Positions 1 through 9,552 are shown, counted from the first letter of the stretch. The stretch: DNA of 49,903 nt from Pyrinomonadaceae bacterium (GCA_030841105.1 JAVEDE010000090.1:1-49903), one strand, 5' to 3'. Notes: a model not told the origin generated them from the letters alone. Numbers and translations: made by a program.

Positions 1-1
1 G

Positions 2-655
2 ACGCCCAACCTCGTCAAGCTGCTCTTGATGTACACGGCACAGCCGCTCTCCGGCTTCAACATGCTGGAGCAGGGTGCGGGTCAACTCAACGTCGAAGGC
101 GCAGTGAGACTGGCGAGACTCGTCCGCTCTGACCTCTCCGCCTTCACCCCGCTCGGCGCGCCGCTCCTGACTTCGGGCGCGCAACTCGCGCCGCAGACGA
201 CCATCGCGGGACACACCTTCAACTGGTCGCAAGGTCTGATCTTGGGTCGCACCTACGCCACCGGCGCAAACCTCGTTCGCAACTATCAGAAGATTTACGG
301 CATCGGCGTGGTCTACGGCGACGGCGTCGTCTACGGCGACGGCGTCGTCTACGGCGATTCGCTCCTGCTCACGGACGGCGTGGTCTACGGCGACAGCGTG
401 TTGACGAGCGACGGCGGCGTCCTCGGAAGCGGCAGCCCGTTCCTCGGCGTCGCTACGTTGTTCGGCGACGGCGTGGTCTACGGCGACGGCGTGGTCTACG
501 GCGACGGTGTCGTCTACGGCGACGGCGTGGTCTACGGCGACAACATCCTGCGCGGCGATGCCCTCGCGCAAGCGCAATCAGCTAGAGCCAGCGGGGATTT
601 AACTTCGGCGATGCAGTCGGAAGTGGACACGGGCGTTGACTGCACCGACTACTGA
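2..655 (+). CDS. S8 subtilisin-family peptidase, C-terminal part (5' truncated by window)
   Basis: The frame is open from base 2 and begins TPNLVKLLLMYTAQP, followed by LEQGAGQLNVEGAVRLARL. This matches the end of the catalytic domain of acidobacterial secreted S8 serine proteases, where the stretch follows the active-site Ser. The catalytic Asp, His and Ser lie upstream of the window. From about residue 101 the protein becomes a low-complexity tail of eight VVYGD(G) units in three clusters, then a short polar end to the stop at 653-655. Such tails are seen in acidobacterial S8 peptidases; their role is not known to me, and cell-surface or matrix attachment is only a guess. The family call rests on the N-terminal 45 residues plus the tail type. 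Without the catalytic domain it cannot be shown to be an active protease. Confidence 0.7.
   Translation, partial: TPNLVKLLLMYTAQPLSGFNMLEQGAGQLNVEGAVRLARLVRSDLSAFTPLGAPLLTSGAQLAPQTTIAGHTFNWSQGLILGRTYATGANLVRNYQKIYGIGVVYGDGVVYGDGVVYGDSLLLTDGVVYGDSVLTSDGGVLGSGSPFLGVATLFGDGVVYGDGVVYGDGVVYGDGVVYGDNILRGDALAQAQSARASGDLTSAMQSEVDTGVDCTDY
305..541 (+). repeat. In-frame 18-nt tandem repeat encoding GVVYGD
   Basis: The unit reads ggc-gtg/gtc-gtc-tac-ggc-gac. Three units run at 305-358, one at 377-394 and four at 470-541, separated by related but diverged sequence (SLLLTD, SVLTSDGGVLGS). Most differences between units are synonymous gtg/gtc changes, so the array has been kept at the protein level while expanding by slippage or unequal exchange. 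Confidence 0.9.
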
Positions 656-743
656 CTACTTTGAATTACTGAGTGACTATTATTGCACGGCCTCGCACCG
701 CCTCTCAGCCGTAACAAAGGATTAGACTCAAAGGAGATTCGAT

Positions 744-1661
744 ATGCCCCATTCAGCCAGCTTAGAAAAAGCCGTCGCCGTCGAGACCCCCATCTCCACG
801 GCCTACGTGCCGCCCCCCAGCGTCCAACCCCTCGCGGCAGCGCACACGCAGGAAGTTCTCGCCTTTCTCGCGCCGCGCTCGGTTGACACTATTTTCCTGT
901 GCGGTCTGATCAACGATAACGGCATCGAGAGTCCCTTGAACCGTGGCACGCTCTACGGCTGCCGCGACGCCGACGGGCAACTCGAAGGCGTCGCGCTCAT
1001 CGGCCACGCGATGGTCGTCGAAGCGCGCACCGACCGCGCCTCAGCGGCCTTCGCGCGGCTCGCACGCGAAGTGCGCGCTCATCTCATCCTCGGCGATCAA
1101 GAGAAGATCGAAAACTTCTGGGCGCACTACGAACAGGGCGGGCAGCAGCCGCGCCGCATCTGCCGCGAACTCTTCCTCGAACTGCGTTGGCCGGTCGAGA
1201 CCGTGGCCGGGGCGACGGGCTTGCGCCCGGCGACCGTGGACGACCTCGAAGAGTTGGCCGTCATCAACGCGGCGATGGCCTGCGAAGAGAGCGGCGTCAA
1301 CCCGCTGGAAGTTGACCCCGAAGGGTTTCGCGCGCGGCTCGCGCGGCGCATCGAGATGGGGCGCGTCTGGGTGTGGACTGAGGGCGGGCGGCTGATCTTC
1401 AAGGCCGACATCATGGCGGAAGTGCCCGGCTACATCTACCTCGAAGCCGTCTACGTCAGCCCCGGCGAACGCCGCAAGGGCTACGGCCGTCGCGCGATGT
1501 CCGAACTCGCCCAACTCCTGCTCGCGCGCACCGCGACGCTGTGCCTGCTCGTCAACGAGCAGAACAAAGACGCTCAAGCCTTCTTCTTCAACGCCGGCTA
1601 CAAACTGCGCGCCTGCTACGACACCATTTTCTTGCAGCCCAAGGCGGGAGAGAGCAACTAA
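744..1661 (+). CDS. Two-domain GNAT-family N-acetyltransferase
   Basis: The product has 305 residues. The C-terminal half (about 155-300) is a GNAT fold with the acetyl-CoA pyrophosphate-binding motif ERRKGYGRRA at about 241-250, preceded by the beta-strand YIYLEAVYVSP. It ends with LLVNEQNKDAQAFFFNAGY, the usual motif B region with the AxxFFxxxGY signature. The N-terminal half (about 25-150) resembles the DUF4081-type domain that precedes GNAT domains in some actinobacterial and acidobacterial acetyltransferases. ATG 744 is preceded by AAGGAG at about 731-736. It lies 21 bp upstream of the histidine kinase gene, so the two may be cotranscribed. The acyl acceptor cannot be read from the sequence. 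Confidence 0.8.
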   Translation: MPHSASLEKAVAVETPISTAYVPPPSVQPLAAAHTQEVLAFLAPRSVDTIFLCGLINDNGIESPLNRGTLYGCRDADGQLEGVALIGHAMVVEARTDRASAAFARLAREVRAHLILGDQEKIENFWAHYEQGGQQPRRICRELFLELRWPVETVAGATGLRPATVDDLEELAVINAAMACEESGVNPLEVDPEGFRARLARRIEMGRVWVWTEGGRLIFKADIMAEVPGYIYLEAVYVSPGERRKGYGRRAMSELAQLLLARTATLCLLVNEQNKDAQAFFFNAGYKLRACYDTIFLQPKAGESN

Positions 1662-1682
1662 CGGCAACCGGAGCGCGGCGCG

Positions 1683-3668
1683 ATGAACAGACAGCGGTTC
1701 GCTAAACCCTTCATGTGGTCGGTCATCGTCGTGGGCGCGGCCGTGTGCGCTTACTCGGCCTCACACCTGCCGCTCGCGCAACTCGACCTGCTCTTCATCC
1801 TGCTCGCCATCGCCACCGTCATCACGTCGAACATCGCCGTGCCGCTGCCGGGCGTCAACGGGCGCATGACCGTCTCCGAGACGTTCATCTTCCTCGCCAT
1901 GCTCCTCTACGGCGGCGAGACCGCCATCCTGCTCGCCGCGATTGACGGCTTCTGGTCGTCGCGTCTGATCAGCCGCAAGCCGCTCACGCTCGCCTACAAC
2001 ACGGCGCAACTCGCCGTCTCGACCTTCGTCACCTTCTACGTCCTGCGCCTCTACTTCGGCGACGTGATCAACCTGACGCACGGCGACTTTTCGATCAACT
2101 TCCTCGTCGCCGTCTGCATCATGGGTTTCGTCCAGCACGTCTGCAACTCGCTGCTCGCCGCGACGGCTCAGGGGTTGAAACACGATCAATCCATCTGGCA
2201 GGTTTGGAGTAGCAACTGCCTGTGGCCTTCGATCACATATTTCGCGGGCGCGTCCGTCGCCGTCATCACGGCGAAACTCATCGGCATGTTCGGCCCTTAC
2301 GCCATCGTCGCCACGACGCCCATCGTCGCCAGCATCTACCTGACCTATCGCACTTATCTCAAGAACCTCGAAGTGACGGCGGCCTCGGCGAAGGCGGAGG
2401 CGGAGGCGGCGTCGCGCGCGGAGGCAGCGAAGGCGCAGACCGAGCAGGCCGAGCGTCACGTCGAAGAACTCTCGCACTACATCGCCGAACAGGAACGCAT
2501 CCGCGAGCAGTATTCACAAATTGAAAAACTCTCCGCGCTCGGCGAACTCGCCTCCGGCGTCGCGCACGACTTCAACAACACGCTCGCGGGCATCCTCGGT
2601 CGCGCGCAGTTGCTCTTGAACACCAGCGACCCGGCCAAGATCGAGAGCGGTCTTCAGATCATCATCAAGACGGCGAAGGACGGCGCGAAGACCATCAAGC
2701 GCATACAGGACTTCGCGCGCCAGCGGCGCGACCACGCCTTTTCGCCCGTCGCCGTGGATCAACTGCTCCTCGACGTGAGCGAGATCACGCGCCCGCGCTG
2801 GAAGGATCACGCAGAGGCCGCGAGCGTCCACATCAACCTCGAACTCAAGATCAGCTCGAAGGCTCTGGTGCTCGGCGACGAGTCGGAGTTGCGCGAAGTT
2901 TTGGTCAACATGGTCTTCAACGCCGTGGACGCGATGCCTGCGGGCGGCACGCTTACGCTCGCCACGCGCGAGGCGGGCGAGGCCGTGGAAATTTCCGTGA
3001 CTGACACCGGCACGGGCATGAGCGACGACGTGCGCTCGCGCATCTTCGACCCGTTCTTCACGACGAAGGGCAAGACGGGCATGGGGCTTGGCCTCGCCGT
3101 CTCTTACGGCATCATCCGCCGCCACGAAGGGACGGTCGAGGTGGAATCCGAGACGGGGCGCGGCACGAGTTTCCGCATCACGCTGCCGTCTGTGAAGAAC
3201 GCCGCGAAGCCGCAGGCTACCACTCAGCCCGCGCCCGCAGTCGTCCCCGAATCGTTCCGCACGAAGTTTCTCGTCGTTGACGACGAGGAATCGGTGCGCG
3301 ATCTGCTGCGCGACATACTGGAAGCGGAAGGGCACGAAGTGTCCGTGGCCGGGAGCGGGCGCGATGCGCTCGCGCTGTTCGCGGAGGGCGGGTTCGCCGC
3401 CGTCCTGATGGACGTGGGTTTGCCGGGCATGAGCGGCTGGGAACTGGCGCGTGTGGTGCGCGAGCGCGACGCGCGCATCCCGCTCGCGATTATCACGGGT
3501 TGGGGCGAGGCCGTCGGCTCGAACGCGCAGAAGGCGGCCGGGGTTGATTGGGTGGTGGCGAAGCCTTTCACCATCGAACAGATCGCGGCAATCGCGCGGG
3601 AAGTTTCCCGCCGTCAGCAGGAGGCGAGCAATAGCATTGGGCGCGACGAATCCACCGTGGCGGCATAA
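1683..3668 (+). CDS. Membrane-bound hybrid histidine kinase with C-terminal receiver
   Basis: This 661-residue sensor has about six to eight N-terminal membrane helices (residues 10-225), then a coiled coil rich in Ala, Glu and Lys (about 230-280). The HisKA domain has its phosphoacceptor in VAHDFNN (H295). The HATPase domain shows the N box (NMVFNAVDA), G1 (DTGTGM), F box (DPFFTTK) and G2 (GMGLGLAVSYG). A receiver domain from about residue 530 has acidic VVDDEE, phosphorylatable D577 in LMDVGLPG and the conserved Lys in VAKPF. Autophosphorylation at H295 with relay to D577 is expected. No periplasmic ligand domain is seen, so the signal is probably sensed in the membrane or inside the cell. 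The PilZ gene overlaps its 3' end and may be a functional partner. Confidence 0.9.
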   Translation: MNRQRFAKPFMWSVIVVGAAVCAYSASHLPLAQLDLLFILLAIATVITSNIAVPLPGVNGRMTVSETFIFLAMLLYGGETAILLAAIDGFWSSRLISRKPLTLAYNTAQLAVSTFVTFYVLRLYFGDVINLTHGDFSINFLVAVCIMGFVQHVCNSLLAATAQGLKHDQSIWQVWSSNCLWPSITYFAGASVAVITAKLIGMFGPYAIVATTPIVASIYLTYRTYLKNLEVTAASAKAEAEAASRAEAAKAQTEQAERHVEELSHYIAEQERIREQYSQIEKLSALGELASGVAHDFNNTLAGILGRAQLLLNTSDPAKIESGLQIIIKTAKDGAKTIKRIQDFARQRRDHAFSPVAVDQLLLDVSEITRPRWKDHAEAASVHINLELKISSKALVLGDESELREVLVNMVFNAVDAMPAGGTLTLATREAGEAVEISVTDTGTGMSDDVRSRIFDPFFTTKGKTGMGLGLAVSYGIIRRHEGTVEVESETGRGTSFRITLPSVKNAAKPQATTQPAPAVVPESFRTKFLVVDDEESVRDLLRDILEAEGHEVSVAGSGRDALALFAEGGFAAVLMDVGLPGMSGWELARVVRERDARIPLAIITGWGEAVGSNAQKAAGVDWVVAKPFTIEQIAAIAREVSRRQQEASNSIGRDESTVAA

Positions 3669-4107
3669 TCAGGCCGACCAGAGCGGCGAGCTGCGACGCG
3701 CCGCACGCCGCGACGCGCAACTCGACGCGCGCCTCTCATTCCTGCTCCCCGCACACGAACCCTCCGGTGCGAAACACGCCGCAGCCTCTCCAACCACCGC
3801 CACCACTCACGCCGTACCCCGCACGCTCAGACTCGTCGGCCGCACGCGCAACATCAGCGAAACCGGACTCGCCTTCGTCGTCCCCACGCTGCGCATCGGC
3901 GACGAGTTCGCGCGCGCCATCGGCAGCCCGTTGCTGGTCACGCTCTACCTGCCCTCCGGCCGCGTCGAGATACACGCCACGCCCGTCAGCTACGAACAAC
4001 TCCCGCCGTCGCCCTCCGAACGCGGCTACCTCATCGGCGTCCGCGTCACCGAGATGGCCGACGACGAATGGGTGCGCCTCGTCAAATACGTCCGCACGCT
4101 GCATTAG
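3637..4107 (+). CDS. PilZ-domain protein, overlapping the kinase gene
   Basis: This single-domain protein of about 156 residues carries a PilZ-like pattern: an Arg-rich N-terminus (RRAARR, then RLSFLLP), followed by TRNISETGLAF, which fits the [D/N]xSxxG signature of the c-di-GMP-binding barrel. Late strands include GYLIGVRVTEM. The frame is open well into the kinase gene. I prefer TTG 3637 because AGGAGG at 3619-3624 lies 12 nt upstream and the PilZ homology begins shortly afterwards. That gives a 32-nt overlap with the kinase stop, hence translational coupling. PilZ proteins bind c-di-GMP and alter motility, secretion or polysaccharide output. Which process applies here is unknown. The exact start is uncertain; an ATG is absent. 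Confidence 0.7.
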   Translation: MGATNPPWRHNQADQSGELRRAARRDAQLDARLSFLLPAHEPSGAKHAAASPTTATTHAVPRTLRLVGRTRNISETGLAFVVPTLRIGDEFARAIGSPLLVTLYLPSGRVEIHATPVSYEQLPPSPSERGYLIGVRVTEMADDEWVRLVKYVRTLH

Positions 4108-4117
4108 CGACCTCAAA

Positions 4118-4136
4118 TCATATATGTGAAATAACG
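4118..4136. repeat. Direct repeat, left copy, flanking the AT-rich HEPN module
   Basis: Sequence TCATATATGTGAAATAACG. The copy at 4755-4773 differs only at two adjacent bases (GA to AC), so 17 of 19 positions agree. It lies 10 bp beyond the PilZ stop codon, at the point where composition drops from GC-rich to AT-rich. Confidence 0.75.
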
Positions 4137-4140
4137 CCGG

Positions 4141-4219
4141 ACTTAACTGACGGGGGAAATTGCATCAAGCCTTCAATCATTGCGAATGAAACCCAAGCTA
4201 TGTTCCGACCCAGTTGAGT
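4141..4219 (-). repeat. Imperfect palindrome with attC-like end boxes
   Basis: The ends are ACTTAACTG (4141-4149) and CAGTTGAGT (4211-4219), complementary at 8 of 9 positions. ACTTAAC and GTTGAGT fit the RYYYAAC and GTTRRRY boxes of integron attC sites, and 79 bp is within the usual attC length. It begins 33 nt downstream of the HEPN stop codon. The interior pairs poorly, no integrase gene is in the window, and the cassette boundary (CGTTATT) does not fit GTTRRRY. The attC reading is therefore only a hypothesis; a decayed terminator would also fit. Confidence 0.35.
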
Positions 4220-4251
4220 AAATTGGCAGGTGTACATGTGGAAAATAAATT

Positions 4252-4758
4252 TCAATCAAAATCTGTTTTATTTTCTGTACTATCAATAGTAAGCAATTCT
4301 TCTTGATACGAGATAATGGCAGTGATACCTGCGCAGATGTGACCTACTACATAACCAAGCATATTTTCCACTGTATGAGGTCTCTCACGTCTTAATTTTG
4401 TATAGTTCTTTCCAAGAGGTCGGCCTATTAGTTCAACATCAGCGAAGGTGGGCTGATAATCCTTTTCGTGTGAGCACTTATTTCTAACCTTATTCAAATT
4501 TTTCAGGCAAGATAATAAATCGTCGGGAAGAACATTCATCGCGCTAACCAGAGAGAGTTTTTGACTGTAACTGAAATTACCAGACTCAATCAATTTATCA
4601 CCTCTAGCTAATTGCAGGTGTATTATTCTCTCAAGATAATATTCTGTAAGCAGATGTACCCGAAGTAACGCCATAATAGGCTCTCCTCTGAGAGCCTTGG
4701 AATAATCTTCGTAGTCAGGATCAACTTCCGATCCTCCTTCAATCTCTTCTTCATTCAT
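4252..4758 (-). CDS. HEPN-domain-like protein in an AT-rich island
   Basis: The product is a 168-residue, mostly helical, cytosolic protein. LNKVRNKCSHE contains R92-N93-x3-H97, which matches the Rx4-6H motif of HEPN ribonuclease domains including the usual polar residue after Arg. The helix before it (LRVHLLTEYYLERIIHLQL) resembles those of stand-alone HEPN/MtlR-like proteins. HEPN domains often act as RNA-cleaving toxins or RNA-binding defence components; whether this one cleaves RNA is not known. No nucleotidyltransferase or other antitoxin gene is adjacent. Codon use and base composition are far more AT-rich than the neighbours, indicating transfer. The start codon (4756-4758) lies inside the right direct repeat, so the expression signals may come from the repeat itself. 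No clear ribosome-binding site precedes it. Confidence 0.65.
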   Translation of the reverse strand: MNEEEIEGGSEVDPDYEDYSKALRGEPIMALLRVHLLTEYYLERIIHLQLARGDKLIESGNFSYSQKLSLVSAMNVLPDDLLSCLKNLNKVRNKCSHEKDYQPTFADVELIGRPLGKNYTKLRRERPHTVENMLGYVVGHICAGITAIISYQEELLTIDSTENKTDFD

Positions 4759-4773
4759 ATATGTACAATAACG
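4755..4773. repeat. Direct repeat, right copy, flanking the AT-rich HEPN module
   Basis: Sequence TCATATATGTACAATAACG, 17 of 19 identical to the copy at 4118-4136. It includes the start codon of the HEPN gene (read leftward) and ends 18 bp from the stop of the NtrC-type regulator gene. The two copies bracket a 656-bp unit. Confidence 0.75.
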
Positions 4774-4790
4774 TATGTTCGGCGTCTGCT

Positions 4791-6254
<1,464 letters not shown>

Positions 6255-6260
6255 ATAATT

Positions 6261-6369
6261 GAGGGATGAAGGATGAGAGATGAGGGATGAAACGGAAACA
6301 CGCTGCGGCTTCGTTTCATCGGTCACCTTTCACACTTCGCTTGTCCTTCGTCCTTCCGCCTGATCCTTG
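6261..6369. repeat. Heptamer inverted-repeat element (GGATGAA family)
   Basis: The left arm is four to five tandem heptamers of the GGATGAA/GGATGAG/AGATGAG type (6261-6293). The innermost part pairs perfectly: GATGAAACG 6286-6294 with CGTTTCATC 6312-6320. The outer right arm (6330-6369) has decayed to TCCTTCG/TCCTTCC units. It sits between the dUTPase stop and the response-regulator start. Confidence 0.75.
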
Positions 6370-6403
6370 TTTTCTAAAGACGTAATAGCGTCGTCGTTTC
6401 AAC

Positions 6404-6838
6404 CTAGCCGCGGCCGGTGCTGCCGAAGCCGCCCGCGCCGCGCGCGGTCTCGTCGAGCGCGTCAGCCCACGCGGGCGCGGGCGTGATGATCGCTTCAATG
6501 ATCAACTGCGCGACGCGCTGCCCCGCTTCGAGCGTCAACGCCTCGCGCCCGTGGTTGACGAGCGCGCACAGGAGTTCGCCACGGTAGTCGCTGTCAACGA
6601 CTCCGGCCAGCACGTCCAGACCGTGCTTGACGGCGAGACCCGAACGCGGCGCGACGCGCCCGTAGAAGCCTTGCGGGATGGCGACCGACAAACCCGTCCG
6701 CACCGCTGCTCGACCGCCGCCCGCCTCAAGCGTCACGTCTTCGAGCGCGTAGAGGTCGAGCCCGGCGGCGTGCTCGCTGCCGCGCGTCGGCAACGTCGCC
6801 GCCGGGTGCAGTCTCAAAAATTTCAACTCGTTCGTCAT
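6404..6838 (-). CDS. dut: Deoxyuridine 5'-triphosphate nucleotidohydrolase (dUTPase)
   Basis: The product has 144 residues, the normal size for the trimeric dUTPase. All five family motifs are present in order: AAGLDLYA (motif 1), GRVAPRSGLA (motif 2), GVVDSDYRGEL (motif 3, with the catalytic Asp and the uracil-site Tyr), RVAQLIIE (motif 4) and RGAGGFGSTG (motif 5, the P-loop-like closing tail). It hydrolyses dUTP to dUMP and pyrophosphate, keeping uracil out of DNA and feeding thymidylate synthesis. It lies 18 bp downstream of the topoisomerase III gene on the same strand, so the two probably share a transcript. Confidence 0.96.
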   Translation of the reverse strand: MTNELKFLRLHPAATLPTRGSEHAAGLDLYALEDVTLEAGGGRAAVRTGLSVAIPQGFYGRVAPRSGLAVKHGLDVLAGVVDSDYRGELLCALVNHGREALTLEAGQRVAQLIIEAIITPAPAWADALDETARGAGGFGSTGRG

Positions 6839-6856
6839 AAGAAAACTAAAACCTCT

Positions 6857-9418
6857 TCAAGCCCGCGCTTCGTTGATCCAGATCGGTTTCGAGTTGCAGC
6901 CCGTGCCGTTGCTGCGCCACTTCGGGCACGACCAGAAATAACTGCCGCCGCTCGACGGCCCGCGCTTCACGGTCGGCGTCTCGCACTCCGGGCACGGCGG
7001 CCCCGTCTCGCCCTTCGCGGCCGACGACGACGGCGTAGCGCCCTTCGCCTGCGCCGCTCCGTCGCCCGCGCGCGTCTCGTTCAACCAGACGGGCGCGGCG
7101 TTGCAACCGCTCTTGTCGCTCTTCCAACGCGTGCAGCCCCAGAAGTAGCTGTCGTTTTTAAACGGGCCGCGCTTCACGGTCGGCGCGCCGCATTCCTTGC
7201 ACGGCTCGCCCGATTCCGGCGCGGGCTTCGCGTCTTCGAGCACGCCCTTGTCGTCGAACCAGCGCACGCCGCGACACTCAGGGTAACGCGCGCACGACAG
7301 AGACGCGCGCTTCGTCTTCTCCTTCGGCGCGCGCAGGCGCATCGCCCCGCCGCACGCGTCGCACTTCGTCGTCAACATCAACTTGCGCTGCTTCGCGTTC
7401 TTCGGCGCGTCGCTGATGAAACCGCACACGTCGCGTCCCTCGGAGCAGACGAGAAACTTTCCCGCCGCGCTCACGCGTTCGACGAGGAAGCCCGTGCGTT
7501 CTTCCAGCTTGCACTTCGGGCAATCAACCGCGTCTTCGGGGCGCGGCTGTTGCGTTCGCTTCGACGCGCCGTTCTCGCCCGCCACAGCGCGCTCCATCTC
7601 CGCCGACGCGATCTGCCCGACGAGTTCCGTCACCATCACCTTCACTTCGCCCATGAACGCATCGCGCGCATACTCGCCGCGCGCCATCCGCGCCAACTTC
7701 TGCTCCCAACTGCCCGTCAGTTCTGCCGACTTGAGCAACTGTGAGGGCAGCAGCTTGATCACGGCGATGCCCTTCGGCGTGGCCGTCAGCGATTTCTTGT
7801 CGCGCGTGATGTACTCGCGTTTTAAGAGCGTCTCGATGACGGCGGCGCGCGTGGCGGGCGTGCCTAAACCCGAATCCTTCATCGCGAGGCGCAACTCTTC
7901 GTCCTCAACTTTTTTGCCCGCCGTCTCCATCGCGCCGAGCAGGCTCGACTCCGAATAACGCGGCGGCGCTTTCGTCTGCTTCGCCACCGCTTCGACGTTC
8001 AAGGTCTCCACCGCCTCTTTCGCTTTGACCGGCGGCAACTCCGCGTCCTCCGCTTCGTCTTCGCCGTCCGCCTTCTTCCGGTCTTCCCTGCCCGGCGGGT
8101 CAACTTCGCGCCAGCCCGCCTTGAGCACCACCGTCCCGCGCGTCATGAACTGCTCGCCCACAACGGCCGTGATGATCGTCGTGCGTTCAAGTTCAGCGTC
8201 CGGGTAGAAGGCCGCGAGGAAGCGGCGCGCGACCAGATCGTAGATGCGCTTCTCGTCCGGTTGCAAAGCGTTCGGCTCGACGCGCTGCTTCGTCGGGATG
8301 ACGGCGTGGTGATCCGTCACCTTCTTGTCGTCCACGTGGCGGCTCGTCAACTTCGGCGTGCCCTTCGCGAGAATCGTCTCGATGAACTTCACGTAAGGCC
8401 CGACGCCCGCCGCCTCGACGTGTCCCTTGAGCTCCTGATTGACTGCCGCGGAGAGGTGGCGCGAAGAGGTGCGCGGGTAGGTGATGAACTTCTTCTCGTA
8501 GAGCGTCTGCGCGAGTTCGAGCGTGCGCGCGGCGGAGAAACTGTAGCGTGCGTTCGCCGCGCGCTGCAGAGCCGTCAGATCGTACAAGAGCGGCGCGCGT
8601 TCCTTCGACGCCTTCTTCTCGACCTTCTCGACCGCGCCCGGCTTGCCCTGAACTTTGAAGACGACGGCCTCGGCCGCGTCCTTGTGATCGAAACGACTCC
8701 CCTGCTTGTGGAACCACGTGCCGCGATACGCGCCCGCCGCCGACTTAAAATCGGCGACCACCTCGTAGTAATTCGTCGGGACGAAATTCGCGATCTCCTC
8801 GTCGCGCCCGACGATGAGCGCGAGCGTCGGCGTCTGCACGCGCCCTAGCGAATACACGCCGTCGTGCCCCGCGCCGCGCGCCTTGATCGTCTGTGCGCGC
8901 GTGGCGTTCAAACCGACGAGCCAATCGGCCTGTTGCCGCGAGCGCGCCGAATCGCGCAAGCCAGTGTATTCGGCGGCGGGCTTGAGGCGGTTGAAGCCCG
9001 CGATAATCTCGTCGCGCGTGAGCGACGAAATCCAGAGGCGTTCGACGGGCTTGCGCGAGCGCGCGAGCGTGTAGACGAGATCGAAGATCAACTCGCCCTC
9101 GCGCCCGGCGTCGGCCGCGTTGACCACGGTCGTCACGTCGTCGCGGCCCAGCAGCGACTTGATCACTTTGAATTGATCGAGCGTCCGCTCCGACGCGTGA
9201 TACTTGAACTCTTCCGGGATGATCGGCAGCGTCTCCATGCGCCACGACTTCAACTTCGGATCGTATTCTTCCGGGTCGTCGAGTTCGACCAGATGGCCGA
9301 CGCACCACGTAATGATGTCGTCTTTGCCTTCGAGGTAGCCCTCGCCGCGCCGCGTCGCGCCGAGCGCGGCCGCCACGTCGCGCCCCATCGAAGGTTTCTC
9401 GGTGATGATCAGTCTCAT
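6857..9418 (-). CDS. topB: DNA topoisomerase III (type IA) with four C-terminal zinc-finger-like repeats
   Basis: The product has 853 residues. The TOPRIM domain starts at the N-terminus (MRLIITEKPSMGRDVAAALG) with the acidic NAADAGREGELIF. The strand-cutting Tyr is Y314 in FITYPRTSS, and the central DNA-binding region carries GRVQTPTLALIV. Residues about 640-853 hold four Cys4 modules beginning CPKC, CDAC, CKEC and CPEC; the last two share the pattern PTVKRGP...SYFWxC and are clearly duplicated. The enzyme relaxes negative supercoils and decatenates replication or recombination intermediates. The start ATG is 9418. A heptamer-repeat region lies upstream. Confidence 0.95.
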   Translation of the reverse strand: MRLIITEKPSMGRDVAAALGATRRGEGYLEGKDDIITWCVGHLVELDDPEEYDPKLKSWRMETLPIIPEEFKYHASERTLDQFKVIKSLLGRDDVTTVVNAADAGREGELIFDLVYTLARSRKPVERLWISSLTRDEIIAGFNRLKPAAEYTGLRDSARSRQQADWLVGLNATRAQTIKARGAGHDGVYSLGRVQTPTLALIVGRDEEIANFVPTNYYEVVADFKSAAGAYRGTWFHKQGSRFDHKDAAEAVVFKVQGKPGAVEKVEKKASKERAPLLYDLTALQRAANARYSFSAARTLELAQTLYEKKFITYPRTSSRHLSAAVNQELKGHVEAAGVGPYVKFIETILAKGTPKLTSRHVDDKKVTDHHAVIPTKQRVEPNALQPDEKRIYDLVARRFLAAFYPDAELERTTIITAVVGEQFMTRGTVVLKAGWREVDPPGREDRKKADGEDEAEDAELPPVKAKEAVETLNVEAVAKQTKAPPRYSESSLLGAMETAGKKVEDEELRLAMKDSGLGTPATRAAVIETLLKREYITRDKKSLTATPKGIAVIKLLPSQLLKSAELTGSWEQKLARMARGEYARDAFMGEVKVMVTELVGQIASAEMERAVAGENGASKRTQQPRPEDAVDCPKCKLEERTGFLVERVSAAGKFLVCSEGRDVCGFISDAPKNAKQRKLMLTTKCDACGGAMRLRAPKEKTKRASLSCARYPECRGVRWFDDKGVLEDAKPAPESGEPCKECGAPTVKRGPFKNDSYFWGCTRWKSDKSGCNAAPVWLNETRAGDGAAQAKGATPSSSAAKGETGPPCPECETPTVKRGPSSGGSYFWSCPKWRSNGTGCNSKPIWINEARA

Positions 9419-9423
9419 AGAAA

Positions 9424-9549
9424 AGCTGTCGGCTATTAGCTGTTAGTCGTTCAATTCAATCTTCAGTAGCTCTATTGATAGTTACCGGCAACAGACTTGA
9501 GGACACAGAAATTTTAATCTCGTCACTCGTCACTTGTCACTCGTCACTG
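9424..9549. repeat. Heptamer repeat region (GCTGTTA and CTCGTCA families)
   Basis: The left part (9424-9451) has degenerate units such as AGCTGTC, GGCTATT, AGCTGTT. The right part (9519-9549) has four clean CTCGTCA/CTTGTCA heptamers. The two halves belong to different unit families, so the region looks like two half-elements rather than one hairpin. The right half ends 4 nt from the stop of the creatininase gene. Confidence 0.65.
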
Positions 9550-9552
9550 TTT

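Noticed and set aside
305..541. 18-nt array considered as CRISPR or a regulatory repeat
   Set aside because: It lies in frame within a coding sequence and differences are mainly synonymous.
4252..4758. HEPN gene read as half of a HEPN-MNT toxin-antitoxin pair
   Set aside because: No nucleotidyltransferase gene or other small gene is adjacent on either side.
6255..6326. Upstream extension of the NtrC-type regulator start
   Set aside because: The extra residues would be encoded by GGATGAA heptamers, and family homology starts at MKALVIDDE.
6551..7744. Long open frame (397 codons) on the + strand opposite dut and topB
   Set aside because: Arg/Ala/Val-rich shadow of two well-supported genes; no ribosome-binding site and no domain.
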